Assembly: GCA_039545355.1 (NCBI GenBank)
Contig: BCJJ01000021.1
Location: 682,001 to 746,000, forward strand
Direction of reading: 5' to 3'
From: Trichosporon coremiiforme
Lineage: Eukaryota > Basidiomycota > Tremellomycetes > Trichosporonales > Trichosporonaceae
DNA length: 64,000 nucleotides
This document shows positions 35,446 through 44,983 of this stretch, in pieces; the first letter of the stretch is position 1, and each line of letters begins with the position of its first letter. The position numbers and the translations under genes were made by a program. The notes beneath the pieces were generated by a model. It searched no databases. It was not told the origin of the DNA and saw only the letters and a list, made by a program, of their open reading frames with translations.

Positions 35446-38159
35446 ACTCATCTCAGTCCCCCGCATTTCATCCTTTCGTCATCAAATCAAATCACCCGGG
35501 AATCTTGGAATGGACACTCTTTCGCTTTTTTCGCCCCCACATCATCGGACACATGGCAACAACACCCATCCCCACGAGATCGGTCTTCTTGTCTCTTTTC
35601 CAACGCAACAGACAACACACACTCGCTCTGGTTAGAACACCAAACTTACATGTATTATAGGGTGCTTCATGCAACGTACGTTGATCGTATAGCTCATGCT
35701 AGTCGTGCGTCTGTTCGTGCTTGCATGCATGCTTCTCAGCATGTCGCATCGTCCTGCAGTTGAGCGACATCCTTTGCATCATCAAAAGTCATTACGGTCA
35801 GAGATGTCGTTACGAAGTTGTCAGAGGTCTCGTTACGAAGTTCAAACACGGTCGAGCAAGCTCACCCAAGTACGTCAGCTTCAAGGGTCGGTGTGTGGCA
35901 AGCATCCGATACACAAGGTTGGTGAAAGGGGAGAGAAGCCGTGCGTTGGTGAGATGTAACGTGAATGACGAGTGGAGAGGTGTGTGAAGCCCGTGTCGGG
36001 AAAAGAAGTTTCGAAGCGAGGTGGAGGAAGTGGAGGGAGGGCGATGGTAGACCGTGTGTGGTGCCGAAACGGCGCTCTTCGCCATCTCCGGGTTTCTTGG
36101 AAGAGAAGAGGCCTGAAGATCTCATGCAGCAACAGACTTAAGTACGAGATTGCTGTCAGCCCTGGCGTGTGAAGGCGAGCAGCACCTAACGCATCGTGGG
36201 CAACATCGTACTGCGCGATGTGCGGTAAAGAGTTCATCGCACGCGATTCCGAGCGTGTGAGTGGTTCAGCTCGCTCTGCTGAGTAAGCAGCGAGTGAGTG
36301 CGCTGCAGCCAATCTACGGCTGACTCAGCACCGAGCTGCATTCGTAAAGCGGACGCAGGGGAGTGTGCATGGGCCAGCCTGCTTCGGCGGGCTCGACGAG
36401 CGGGGAGCATTGCGCTGTTCCCAGCGACGGTTCATGACAAGCGGTACTCGGTGAGCGCTTGCAGCCTCCCGCCATTTCTTGCCCGTGCTCTAGAGGTAAC
36501 GCCAACCATGCATGAAGTGTTAAAAGCAGAAGGGTATAAGAGGTACTGGTATGCTCTTCCCGCTTCGTATTTGGACGTCCTCGCCATCAGACGTGCGCAT
36601 CTTTCTCGGTGGCCGCGCACGCATGGCGTGCCCGTGTTCACGGTTTGCTTGATGAGCATAAAAATGAACGTGACCAGGTTCTTCCAAATGGGGCATGTTA
36701 TGTGGTTGGCAGCGTTCATGATGGCGAGGTGAGATCCCGCCGTAAGTGCTCCCGGCGTGGTATGGTGTGGTGACGGTGAGGATGGCTTCGCGGACTTGAG
36801 AGAGTGTGCAGAGTTCAAGTTGGCCAGGGAACTTCTTGTCACTCGCCCGTGACCTGCCACCCGGGAACTTCCCTCCCCGAGCGATGCATCGTGACCTCGG
36901 CGACGGAAACTAGTTTCACATGCTACCTCTACGCAAGGCAAGTATTGTTTACCAGTAGGCAGCATGGTGCCAGGCGATGGCGGGGGCCCTTCCGGGACGC
37001 GGGACTGGTTTCAGCAGGGGGTAGATCTGGGCAGACGACGAGCAGAGTCTGGCCAAGCTTCTAACTGGCGTCGGTGGGTCGGTCCTGGATAAAGTTCACC
37101 GATCGTGGCGAAGCCGACGACCGCGTATTCTAGTCAGTGCAACCTTGTGGGTCCTCCCATGCCCCGTCTCCGGACCATGCCCCGTCTCCGGCCCAGCAGT
37201 TGTTTGTTGTCGAGCATCCGAGTCGATCCCAGAATTGCCGACTCAAGCTCGAGCTCTGCTGGTCAAGTGACATCAGCAAGCGCAAAGCACACCGGCTCCG
37301 GATCAACATCTTCCCATCGCCTCTGCACGTCCGCTCCTCTGGTTGTCCGATTCTCAGTAGACGTTTAGGAAATTCTCCTTCATTACAAGCTCTGGACTCT
37401 GAGTCGAGCACCGCGGCGATGACGACGTGCCTCGGCCCCGCTTCGCCGCTCACTGCCATTGCACTCCGGTCGTGGCTTCGAGAAACGCCCCAACCAAATG
37501 TCCAGCTCGGCGGGGCGTGCGACGGCCCGGGAGCTAAAAAAGATATGGCTAACCCGGGTTAGGCCACTAACCTTCATGGTTAACGGCAGCAGAGCCTACG
37601 CTGACGACGAGTGACCACGGTCTCCTCTCTGCCATTGTCTCTCGGCGGCGTTCAGTTGACCAGCGTCCAAACGCAGATGAGGCACGCGCTGCAATCAGAG
37701 TTGCTCCGCGGTATACGTGGCCCCGCCCATCGCAACTTATGCCTATCACGTTCTCAAGCAACCCGCCAAGGTCTCACAGACCTGTGCGACCGGTAGCGAC
37801 ACCAGGCATCTCCAGGCCAAGCGCCGAGTACCTCGCAGTAGTGCGTAGGTCTCATCTAGCTAACTCTCCAACAGTTCCGATGTTCTGGAGCAAACTCTCC
37901 CACACTTGGCCGTCATCTGTGTGTCAGCTTCAGCTTGGTTGAGAAGGGCCTTTGAGCCCCTACGATGGCTGTCAGCGACAGTCTGGTCACCGAGGCATGT
38001 TTCCCAAGCGAGGCTCCGGCGCAGTGCCCATCCACCTGTCTCGCGCTCCCCAGGACCGAGTCCTGACAGATGTTTGGGGATCGGTGGGCGTTCTCACCGG
38101 TCCCCACTGGACAGCCGATGTCGTACGCCGGCGTGCTACGAGCAGCTAGCTAAGCATGA
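35446..38159. other. Intergenic region, no supported gene
   Basis: About 2.7 kb. Open frames such as 36298-36732 and 37137-37562 lack coding bias and domains. Two tandem copies of ATGCCCCGTCTCCGG lie at 37158-37190. Confidence 0.4.
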
Positions 38160-38168
38160 TATAATAAG
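38160..38168 (+). promoter_or_regulatory. Likely TATA element of the lectin gene
   Basis: TATAATAAG lies 98 bases upstream of the start codon at 38266, a plausible distance for a TATA element with a short leader. Confidence 0.4.
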
Positions 38169-38265
38169 AGGCAACAGCTGGTGGAAGGTTCGCCGTTTCG
38201 CTGCGCAAACCAACCCAACTTCCAACTCACACTTTCGTTCACCTTCCAGGAACCCTCGCTGCACA

Positions 38266-38822
38266 ATGCTGTCGCTCCTTACCAAGCTCGCCGTTCTGGC
38301 CGCCGTCGCCTTGGCCGCCTCGCCGCCTAATCCCCTGCCCTCCGGTGCGCTGACACCCAAGTTTGTCGCGAAGATTCACGCTGCCGGTAGCCGGAACAAG
38401 TGCATTCACGTGGCCGGCAACCTTGAGAACGGCACGCCGCTCCAGGTGTAAGTGGCCCCGAGTTTCAGAGCTGACGACACAGCGGAGACTGCGGCCCTGG
38501 CGGGTTCCAGAACCCGCCGTTCCAGATTAACGGCGGGCTGACCGAGATCCGCGTGGCGGGCTCCAACTACTGCGTCGACGTCGGCAACGCGCCCCTCAAC
38601 AATGGCAACCAGGTCAAGATCTGGAACTGCCACGGCGGATACCAGCAGCAGTTTGACTACACGCGTGATGGCCAGATCCGCGTTCGTGGCCAGAACATCT
38701 GCCTCGACGTCACGGACGGCAAGCTCGAGAACGGCACCCCGATCCAGATTTACTCCTGCGGCGACCTCGACAACGACAACCAGTGGTTCCCTGCTGAGAA
38801 CCTCGTCCAGCCCAGGAAGTAA
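38266..38822 (+). CDS. Secreted ricin-B-type (beta-trefoil) lectin domain protein
   Basis: Two exons, 38266-38447 and 38483-38822, with a 35-nt intron, give 173 aa. Residues 1-18 (MLSLLTKLAVLAAVALAA) are a signal peptide. The rest is one beta-trefoil with repeated motifs: NKCIHVAGNLENGTPLQV, NYCVDVGNAPLNNGNQVKIW and NICLDVTDGKLENGTPIQIY, each followed by QxF/QxW-type positions (QQFDY, NQWF). This is a carbohydrate-binding module only; there is no catalytic or toxin A-chain domain. Role inferred: cell-surface or secreted glycan binding. It is convergent with the SDR gene, whose stop codon is 152 bases away. Confidence 0.88.
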
Positions 38823-38974
38823 GATGGCGGAATGTAAGATAGTGCGGTTATCAGAAGTAGGAGCTTTGACAGTTCCATTCGCGTTAGAACATCTAGGCAG
38901 TTAGTGTCTTCTCCAGATTCCCACGCTTGCACGGTCAGTGATTCAGTGTAGATACCATACAACACAGCCTACGT

Positions 38975-39817
38975 TTACCTAGCCATCCATCCGCCGTCGA
39001 CGACGACACACTCGCCGCACACATAGTCCGAAGCAGGCGACGAGAGGAAGACGAGGACACCATCGAAATCCTTGGGCTTGCCCCAGCGGTTGGCGGGGAT
39101 GCGCTCGAGGATTTGCCTGGAGCGGGTGCCATCGGCGATGAGAGCTTCATTCATGTCCGTGTCGATGTATCCGGGTGCGATGGCATTGACGTTGATGCCC
39201 TTTCCGGCCCAAGCGTTTGAGAAGCTCTTGTTCAGGCCGAGAACGGCGTGCTTCGCGGCGGCGTACGCAGGTACGTTGAGGCCGCCCTGGAAGGAGATGA
39301 CGGACGCGATGTTGACGATCTTGCCGTTGCTGCGGGGCTTGCCGTCCTTGCGCACCTCGAGCATGTGCTTGCCCGCGTCACGCGTGATCGTGAACACGGC
39401 GTTCAGGTTCACCTGAAGCACCTCAGCATAGTCGTCATCGGGGAAGTCCTCGGCCGGATGCCGGCGCTGGATGCCGCCGCAGTTCACAACGATGTCCAGC
39501 GTGCGGCCCGACTTAACAATGCCGGGAACCAGGCCCTTGACAGCCTCTGCATCAGCAAGGTCGCACACGACGATTTCGGCCTTTCCGCCCTTGCCGTCGA
39601 GACCACCCTCGGAAGTGATCTGGTCCTTCGTCGTTGTGTTGGTGTTGTTGCGCTGGACGAGGATGAGGTCCGCGCCAGCCCTCGAGAGCGCGAGCGCCAT
39701 CTGGGCACCGATGCCTCGAGTCGCGCCCGTGAAACTCCCCCGTCAGCTGGGCACGCGGTTTCGAGCTTACAGGGCAGTCTTTCCAGAGAGGCCGAAGAGA
39801 TCCTCGAGATAGGTCAT
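38975..39817 (-). CDS. Short-chain dehydrogenase/reductase, 2-deoxy-D-gluconate 3-dehydrogenase (KduD)-like
   Basis: Two minus-strand exons, 39817-39771 and 39734-38975, joined over a 36-nt intron with an unusual GAG acceptor, give 268 aa. The N-terminus [19 protein letters not shown] leads into the Rossmann motif [12 protein letters not shown]-like motif (NCGG) and the catalytic Y173-x3-K177 (PAYAAAKHA) with an upstream serine (S160 or S163) are present, and the C-terminus VVVDGGW is typical of classical SDRs. The opening LFxLSGKTAL and the [10 protein letters not shown] segment resemble KduD enzymes of hexuronate catabolism. Start choice is uncertain: an in-frame ATG at 39874 would add 19 residues. 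Substrate not proven; no other uronate-pathway gene is nearby. Confidence 0.82.
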
Positions 39818-40405
39818 AGTGGATGGGGTGGTGACGGGAAGCAAGAGGGCATTCGTCTCCACTGATATGGTCATCGTCGCGGTGCCGTTCCTGGGAGTCC
39901 GGCCTCCGGCCCGGCCAGCCGGACCGGTACCGATACCGCCGGCAAGTCGCGGCTCAACCAAAACTCGTCCGCAAGTCCTTTGGCAACCATGTTCACGGAT
40001 CCCGCTCTGCTTCTAACACCCACGGATTCTTGGAAGGTCCGACATTCCGTCAAGGATTGGCCCCAATGACCCCAGTGGGTCGCGAGAGCAGATATTGTCC
40101 CCTTGTCTCTTGGAGCGCAGAGCGACAAACCATACGTAGCATGCCTATAGACGACCTCACCCTCTGTGCCAGCTAAACTTCGCTCAGAACGACATACGGA
40201 GACATGGGCAAGCTGCAGAGCACTGCCGACTGTTTAAAGCTCGTCCGAAGGGTGGCAAAGTTGGGCCATCGGCCCAACGAACCTGTTGTCCTCGGAGGCC
40301 GCCCCCCCGTCCTCCGCCTTCCTTGTCTACGGTCCCTCAGGGCGACCCGAACACCCTGGCCGCCTCCCTTCCATTATGCCTTCTTCCATGCACAGGCGCA
40401 CATGC
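39818..40405. other. Intergenic region upstream of the SDR gene
   Basis: Should hold the SDR promoter. A GC-rich CCGG-containing inverted patch occurs near 39898-39930. No gene or RNA recognised. Confidence 0.4.
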
Positions 40406-40411
40406 AAAAAA
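40406..40411 (-). terminator. RNA polymerase III terminator of the first tRNA-Asp
   Basis: Six T residues on the minus strand follow the discriminator base of the tRNA directly, a standard Pol III stop. Confidence 0.8.
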
Positions 40412-40483
40412 CTTCCTGTCGGAGAATCGAACTCCGATCTCCCGCGTGACAAGCGAGCATACTAGCCGTTATACGAACAGGAA
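40412..40483 (-). tRNA. tRNA-Asp (GTC), intronless
   Basis: Seventy-two bases on the minus strand fold as a full cloverleaf. The acceptor stem TTCCTGT pairs with ACAGGAA, the discriminator is G, the D arm is GTAT/GTAT, and the anticodon stem CTCGC pairs with GCGGG. The 7-base loop TTGTCAC has anticodon GTC, and the T arm CGGAG/CTCCG has loop TTCGATT. The internal B box GTTCGATTC is intact. It resembles yeast tRNA-Asp in its anticodon arm and G73. Confidence 0.95.
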
Positions 40484-41279
40484 CTGGATGCTCACTATCG
40501 CCGAATGCGCAGCAGGTCGCGGGCGGACTCCGGAAGCTTACGTAATATTCGCACACAGCGGCTAACGGTCGAAGCTATCGTGAGGACTTAGTGGTGGGCA
40601 TCCGGAAAGGACATGCAGTAGCCCCATCTGCCTTTTTTTTGAGGTGCAGTGAATCGGAGCCTATCTCAGATCTGCCGGCACTATGGCGTCTTTCTCTGCC
40701 TCCCATACGATGGGGCTGAGTTAGACAATGTTGCTGATACGCAGGGCAGATGATCGATCACAACGCCTACACATCCGACCGTGTCTTTGAACAGTTTTAG
40801 AGGCTTCAACACCAGGTGCTCCTCAGAGGCATGAAGGAAAGTTCCCCTGCTCCTAGAGCTCTTAATGGTGCGCTTGGCTATGTTACGGCGGCCGACGAGG
40901 CGAATACCAGCAACTGCTGAGAACGCTTTCGGTACTGCCTGCTGGAACAAGAGAACTATGCGCAGGTCATCTGACAGACCGTTTTTTCAGGTACTGACGG
41001 GGAGACGACCGAAACCAGGCGTTCAGTCATTTTGTTCAGCAATCGAGTCGAGCGACTGATGACTTCCGTTCAGTCCCTCCGGATCGGCCACCATCTTTCC
41101 ATGCGATACCAGGCCCGTTCAAAACTAGCAAAAGAGTCGCAAAAGAACGCCAGAGCGCTGTCATGACCTACCAGCTTCGGAGAGTCACCTCCACCAGATT
41201 CAGATCCTGCTCACTGGGGCCCTCGCACCCTCGTACCTCTCGCGCCTCCAGTTCTTCCAACCACTCAGAGATATGGCCC
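40484..41279. other. Spacer between the two tRNA-Asp genes
   Basis: About 800 bases with no supported gene. It includes a T8 run at 40633-40640. Flanks of the two tRNAs are not similar, so the pair is not an obvious recent tandem duplication of a larger unit. Confidence 0.4.
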
Positions 41280-41284
41280 AAAAA
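41280..41284 (-). terminator. RNA polymerase III terminator of the second tRNA-Asp
   Basis: Five T residues on the minus strand lie one base beyond the discriminator. Confidence 0.75.
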
Positions 41285-41285
41285 G

Positions 41286-41364
41286 CTTCCTGTCGGAGAA
41301 TCGAACTCCGATCTCCCGCGTTCACCATGACAAGCGAGCATACTAGCCGTTATACGAACAGGAA
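41286..41364 (-). tRNA. tRNA-Asp (GTC) with a 7-nt intron
   Basis: Seventy-nine bases on the minus strand. Removing TGGTGAA (plus coordinates 41321-41327) leaves a sequence identical base for base to the tRNA-Asp at 40412-40483. The insertion lies directly after A37, the canonical position for eukaryotic nuclear tRNA introns, so it should be removed by the tRNA splicing endonuclease. Seven bases is very short for such an intron. Confidence 0.93.
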
Positions 41365-41613
41365 GATGATAGCTCAGGATGTGGTGCGGAGGGACTCGGC
41401 GCGGCGGCCTCGGACGCAATTACGTAACATCCTCGGAAGGACTGGGGGTCGACGAGATGGTCCGGGTGTACGAGCAGCCACAATGAGTGGCCTGTGAGTT
41501 CTGCACATCCCTTCGGATCTGAGGACAACAGACGCTTTCAGAAGTTCTCACGATCCTCAGAGTCAATTATTGAAGGAGCCGCAGCTCCACCGGTGCTTTA
41601 CCGAGATACGTAG

Positions 41614-41997
41614 CACAGTTGGCGATGTGTTCCTTCATCGTTAACGGCTGGCCTGTTATGGCAGTCGATTCGGAGGCATCCTGTCGTACACTACCAGGGA
41701 AAGGTTCACGAGGACATCGCCATTTACCAGTTCCGTCCTCTCATTGAATACTACGAGTCTAAGATTACCTACGTCAAGACCCGGCCGGCGGAGAAGCCCG
41801 AGTACTCGGAGTGGATGTTCAAGGATCGCGGTAGCGTTGGTGAGCACTTCGGAGGCGGCCTGGTGGCCGGTTCTGTAAAGGGTCAGGCAATTGAGGAGGC
41901 CGTAGCTACCGGTCACAAGCTCGCGGTCTATAGTGTAAACTACGTGGTACCAGCTCTGCCCGGACAGGAGCACGAGTATGACGATGACAACTACTAA
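41614..41997 (+). pseudogene. 3' fragment of an unidentified protein-coding gene
   Basis: An open frame with a good coding look runs from about 41677 to the stop at 41995-41997, reading HPVVHYQGKVHEDIAIYQF, then KPEYSEWMFKDRGSVGEHF, and ending PGQEHEYDDDNY. There is no start codon or clear exon upstream; the frame is closed by a stop at 41611. Third positions are less biased than in the intact genes. I did not recognise the family. It could be the last exon of a gene whose upstream exons I could not find, but a truncated relic seems more likely. It overlaps no other feature and is convergent with the VWA gene. Confidence 0.4.
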
Positions 41998-42124
41998 AGG
42001 AGCGGTTTGAATAAAAGTCGATGGTGAATGCAGAAGTGAAGTAATACGTTCATGGAGCGCAGGCTCAGGGCCATATACCAACATTCATAACGAGCAGAGA
42101 CAGGAAAGACACAGTGAGCAGCAC

Positions 42125-43381
42125 CTAGAGCTCGAACTTAGGGAGGGCTTTGGACCCCTCGGTATCGCAAGAGCAGATGCAGACGGAAGCCGTGGCGGAA
42201 GGTGTAGGGGCCGTGACAGTGGAGACGACAGTCTCAACAACGGTCGCGGTGGAGGCAGCGGCGGTGGGACACTCAGTGGCCGAGGCGGTGGGAGTGGCCG
42301 AAGCCGAGGTAGAGGAGGGCTGAGGAGCCTGTTCAGCGGTAGCCTTGAGGCCAACCTGGTACTGACAGGCGTCGTTGGAGGCACCGTTCGGGTTGACAGT
42401 GAGGGTGACCTCCTGGCCGGCCTTGGCGTGCGCCTCAACAGTGCCGGGGGTGTTGGCACCGCTGACCTTGATCTCCTTGCGCTCTCCGGTCGACTTGTTC
42501 TCATAGATGACAGTGAGCTCGACAGGGTTGGCCTTGGACGCGGGGCCGACGCCGAACTCGAGCTTCTCGTCCTTCTCAGCCTTGTACGTGTAGACTGCCT
42601 GAGCGTTAGACGAGCACAGGCCAACGGAGGTGACGTCGTTCTTGAGGACACCACCGGGGTTCTCGATGGTGGTGCCGCCGCACTGGCCGTCATTCCTAGT
42701 GAGGCCGTTCTTGAGGACCTGATCTACGAACGCCTGGAGGTTGTTGGCGTTGCGGACGATGGAGACTGTGCCGCCTGTAGAGAGAATGGTGCTGCTCATG
42801 GTCTCATCGATGATGTTCTTGCCGGCGAGGTAGTTCAAGGCAAGGGCGTCGTTGCCCGATTCTGAGTCGAGACGCACGAAAGAGATGCGCACTCCCTTGG
42901 TCTTGGCCTGGTCCAGCGCGGACTGCAGCTCCTGCGGCGTGCCGTAGTTGGCCTCACCGTCGCTGAACAGGACAATCGCCGAGTGGCCAGACACCTGGTC
43001 CACGCTCAGAGACTTCAGGTTGTCGATCGCACGCTGGACGCCGGCACCGATGTTCGTACCACTGCGGACGTCATTCTTGAGAGACTCGAGCGAGCTCGCA
43101 GCGCCGGCAGGGTCGCTGAAGTCGAGGACTTGCCAAGCGTTCTCGCCAAAGCCCACGACGGCGACGCTGTCAGCCTGGAACTTGTCAGACGCCTCCGACC
43201 CGGAAGTCAGGGACTGCATGATCTGTTTGGCACCATCGAGACGGAGGTTGCGTTCGTCGGTCCACTTGTTGGAGTTGGACTGGTCGATGACAATGTCAAC
43301 GTAGCGAGTAGCGGGGTTGCACTTCTGGGTGGCAGCGTTGGCGAGCGCAGCCAGGAGGGAGAGAGCAATAGCAAACTTCAT
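42125..43381 (-). CDS. Secreted von Willebrand factor A (VWA) domain protein
   Basis: Single minus-strand exon, 418 aa, starting at ATG 43381. Residues 1-16 (MKFAIALSLLAALANA) are a signal peptide. The VWA domain starts at about residue 26 and has the full metal-ion site: D33-x-S35-x-S37 (DQSNS), a threonine in SGTNIGAG, and the aspartate of LFSDGE. After about residue 230 a second cysteine-containing domain (DGQCGGTT...NPNGASNDACQY) may be a beta-sandwich. The tail is Ser/Thr/Pro/Ala-rich with CICSC and ends KALPKFEL; it has no hydrophobic GPI tail. The protein is likely extracellular and adhesive. The upstream frame extends beyond the ATG, but a TATA at 43496-43501 supports this start. Confidence 0.87.
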   Translation of the reverse strand: MKFAIALSLLAALANAATQKCNPATRYVDIVIDQSNSNKWTDERNLRLDGAKQIMQSLTSGSEASDKFQADSVAVVGFGENAWQVLDFSDPAGAASSLESLKNDVRSGTNIGAGVQRAIDNLKSLSVDQVSGHSAIVLFSDGEANYGTPQELQSALDQAKTKGVRISFVRLDSESGNDALALNYLAGKNIIDETMSSTILSTGGTVSIVRNANNLQAFVDQVLKNGLTRNDGQCGGTTIENPGGVLKNDVTSVGLCSSNAQAVYTYKAEKDEKLEFGVGPASKANPVELTVIYENKSTGERKEIKVSGANTPGTVEAHAKAGQEVTLTVNPNGASNDACQYQVGLKATAEQAPQPSSTSASATPTASATECPTAAASTATVVETVVSTVTAPTPSATASVCICSCDTEGSKALPKFEL

Positions 43382-44707
43382 GGCGTTGTGGTTTAAAGAG
43401 CGAAGAGTGAGCGGGAGAAGCGAAAGGAGCGTGTGTCGAGTCTGACGAGCTGGAGAGGAGCAACGGGAAGACATCAGCAGGACACTTGTTGCCTTCTTAT
43501 ACGAGCAGTACGCCCATCCATGTGGCACTTGCGAGCACCGAGTATAACCATCTCCTTCAACGCCAAAGGGGCAGTATGTACAATGATGACGAGAACGCCC
43601 AGGGACGTCTGTCTCCAACCCTGGCTTCGCGATCGCTGTTCACTTCCGCGACCCGTGGTTATCTCAGGAGCTCCTTACGATGTGCGAAGAATCGTAGGCT
43701 GTAGAGTTCGAGCGCACCTTGACTGAGTATTTACCGCTTCTTTGGTTAAGGAGGAAGGTTAAGGGAGCACAGTTTCCAACTGTCGGTCAGGGGTAGTAAG
43801 TGGGCAGGATGAGATGTAATCCCGTAACAAGTGGCTTGAGTGGTCCCGTTCCGCATTCCAGAAAAAGAGGAGGGTCCTGTTTCCACGGAGAGATACACTG
43901 TATAGGGTACGTACGCTCTACCGAGACGGCAGAGTCTCCAAAGGCGTTTAAAGAGAAGGTGTGCAAATTCATAATCGGTGAAGCTTGGTCCCCACCATTC
44001 ATGACCCCGGATTCGGCGCTTGGCCGCTCTCCCTGATGTAGAGAGCCCTGTACCACCAACCCAAAACACGCCCGAGACACGGAAATGTTGTTTCTGCACT
44101 CTTCCTCTTCTTATCCGAGCTGGGCCCTGTCCCGGAAGCAGCGTTCACCAGTGGATCGGTCCCAGCAGCCCCCTGCGTCTCCGGGGCGACTTGCGATCGA
44201 AATACCAGAACACTTTGAAACCATTCTTCCGAACACGCGACTGCACAGCCTTCCTTTCCTGTCTCAGCAGACAAACGCTACCAGTTTCGGGATCCAGCAC
44301 AGTGGCCACTGAAGCCCACATCAGTCCGCGGCAGTCCCCGGCAGTCCCCGGCATGCGCCATCGATCTCGGTACGTCGCTGCGGGGCTCTACAATGATCAA
44401 CCCCCCCTGCCGCAGAGATCTCGTATCCCGTGCACGCCTCTTCCTTAGAGAACCGATTGTCCCGAGTCGTCTACCGGCATCGCTGCGGATAAGGGCTTGC
44501 AGCATAGCGGCACACGAACGAAAGTCTAAAAGCGCCTGTGGCTGCCTGATCTACTTCTGGTCTCTTCTTGCCGACTGCATAAGGCTGGCTGACGACTTTG
44601 GCGATGCTGATCCCTGCAATCCTCGCTGACAGTGAAGGTACCGCCCATCTGACCTTTGACACAGAGATACTACATCGCATCCTCGCATTTGACAGAGTGA
44701 ACGGACC
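43382..44707. other. Intergenic region upstream of the VWA gene
   Basis: Contains the VWA promoter (TATAAG on the minus strand at 43501-43496). Elsewhere the open frames lack coding bias, and nothing else is supported. Confidence 0.4.
43496..43501 (-). promoter_or_regulatory. TATA box of the VWA gene
   Basis: TATAAG on the minus strand, 115-120 bases upstream of the start codon at 43381. Confidence 0.45.
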
Positions 44708-44983
44708 TCAGACATTGATGAGGGCATGGCAGCTGTACCCGCACATGGAGCTGATGTCGATGCATGCCGAAACGGCAGCCTGGAAATCGAGCGAGCTCTG
44801 CTCTGCGGGATCAGCCCTCGGCAGGCTCGTCGACGTACCGTGAAAGGCATAGGTCTTGAGGCAGACAAGGAGCGACGCCTGGCACGCGGCCATGCACGCC
44901 GCCCAGTGCGGCATGTCGCTCTTGGCCAGCGTCGGGGCAAGGGCAAGGGCGACGACAAGGAAGACGGGGTTGGTGGCCTTCAT
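44708..44983 (-). CDS. Small Cys-rich secreted protein, 91 aa
   Basis: Single minus-strand exon starting at ATG 44983 within a longer open frame. MKATNPVFLVVALALAPTLA is a signal peptide. The mature part has six cysteines in two clusters: CMAACQASLLVC and CIDISSMCGYSC. The paired CxxxC clusters resemble the small fungal proteins annotated as zygote-specific class V copy B-like, a loosely defined group of unknown function; this is a weak similarity by pattern. The coding look is good throughout. It could act as a secreted effector-like or wall-associated peptide. No paralogue lies next to it. Confidence 0.6.
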   Translation of the reverse strand: MKATNPVFLVVALALAPTLAKSDMPHWAACMAACQASLLVCLKTYAFHGTSTSLPRADPAEQSSLDFQAAVSACIDISSMCGYSCHALINV

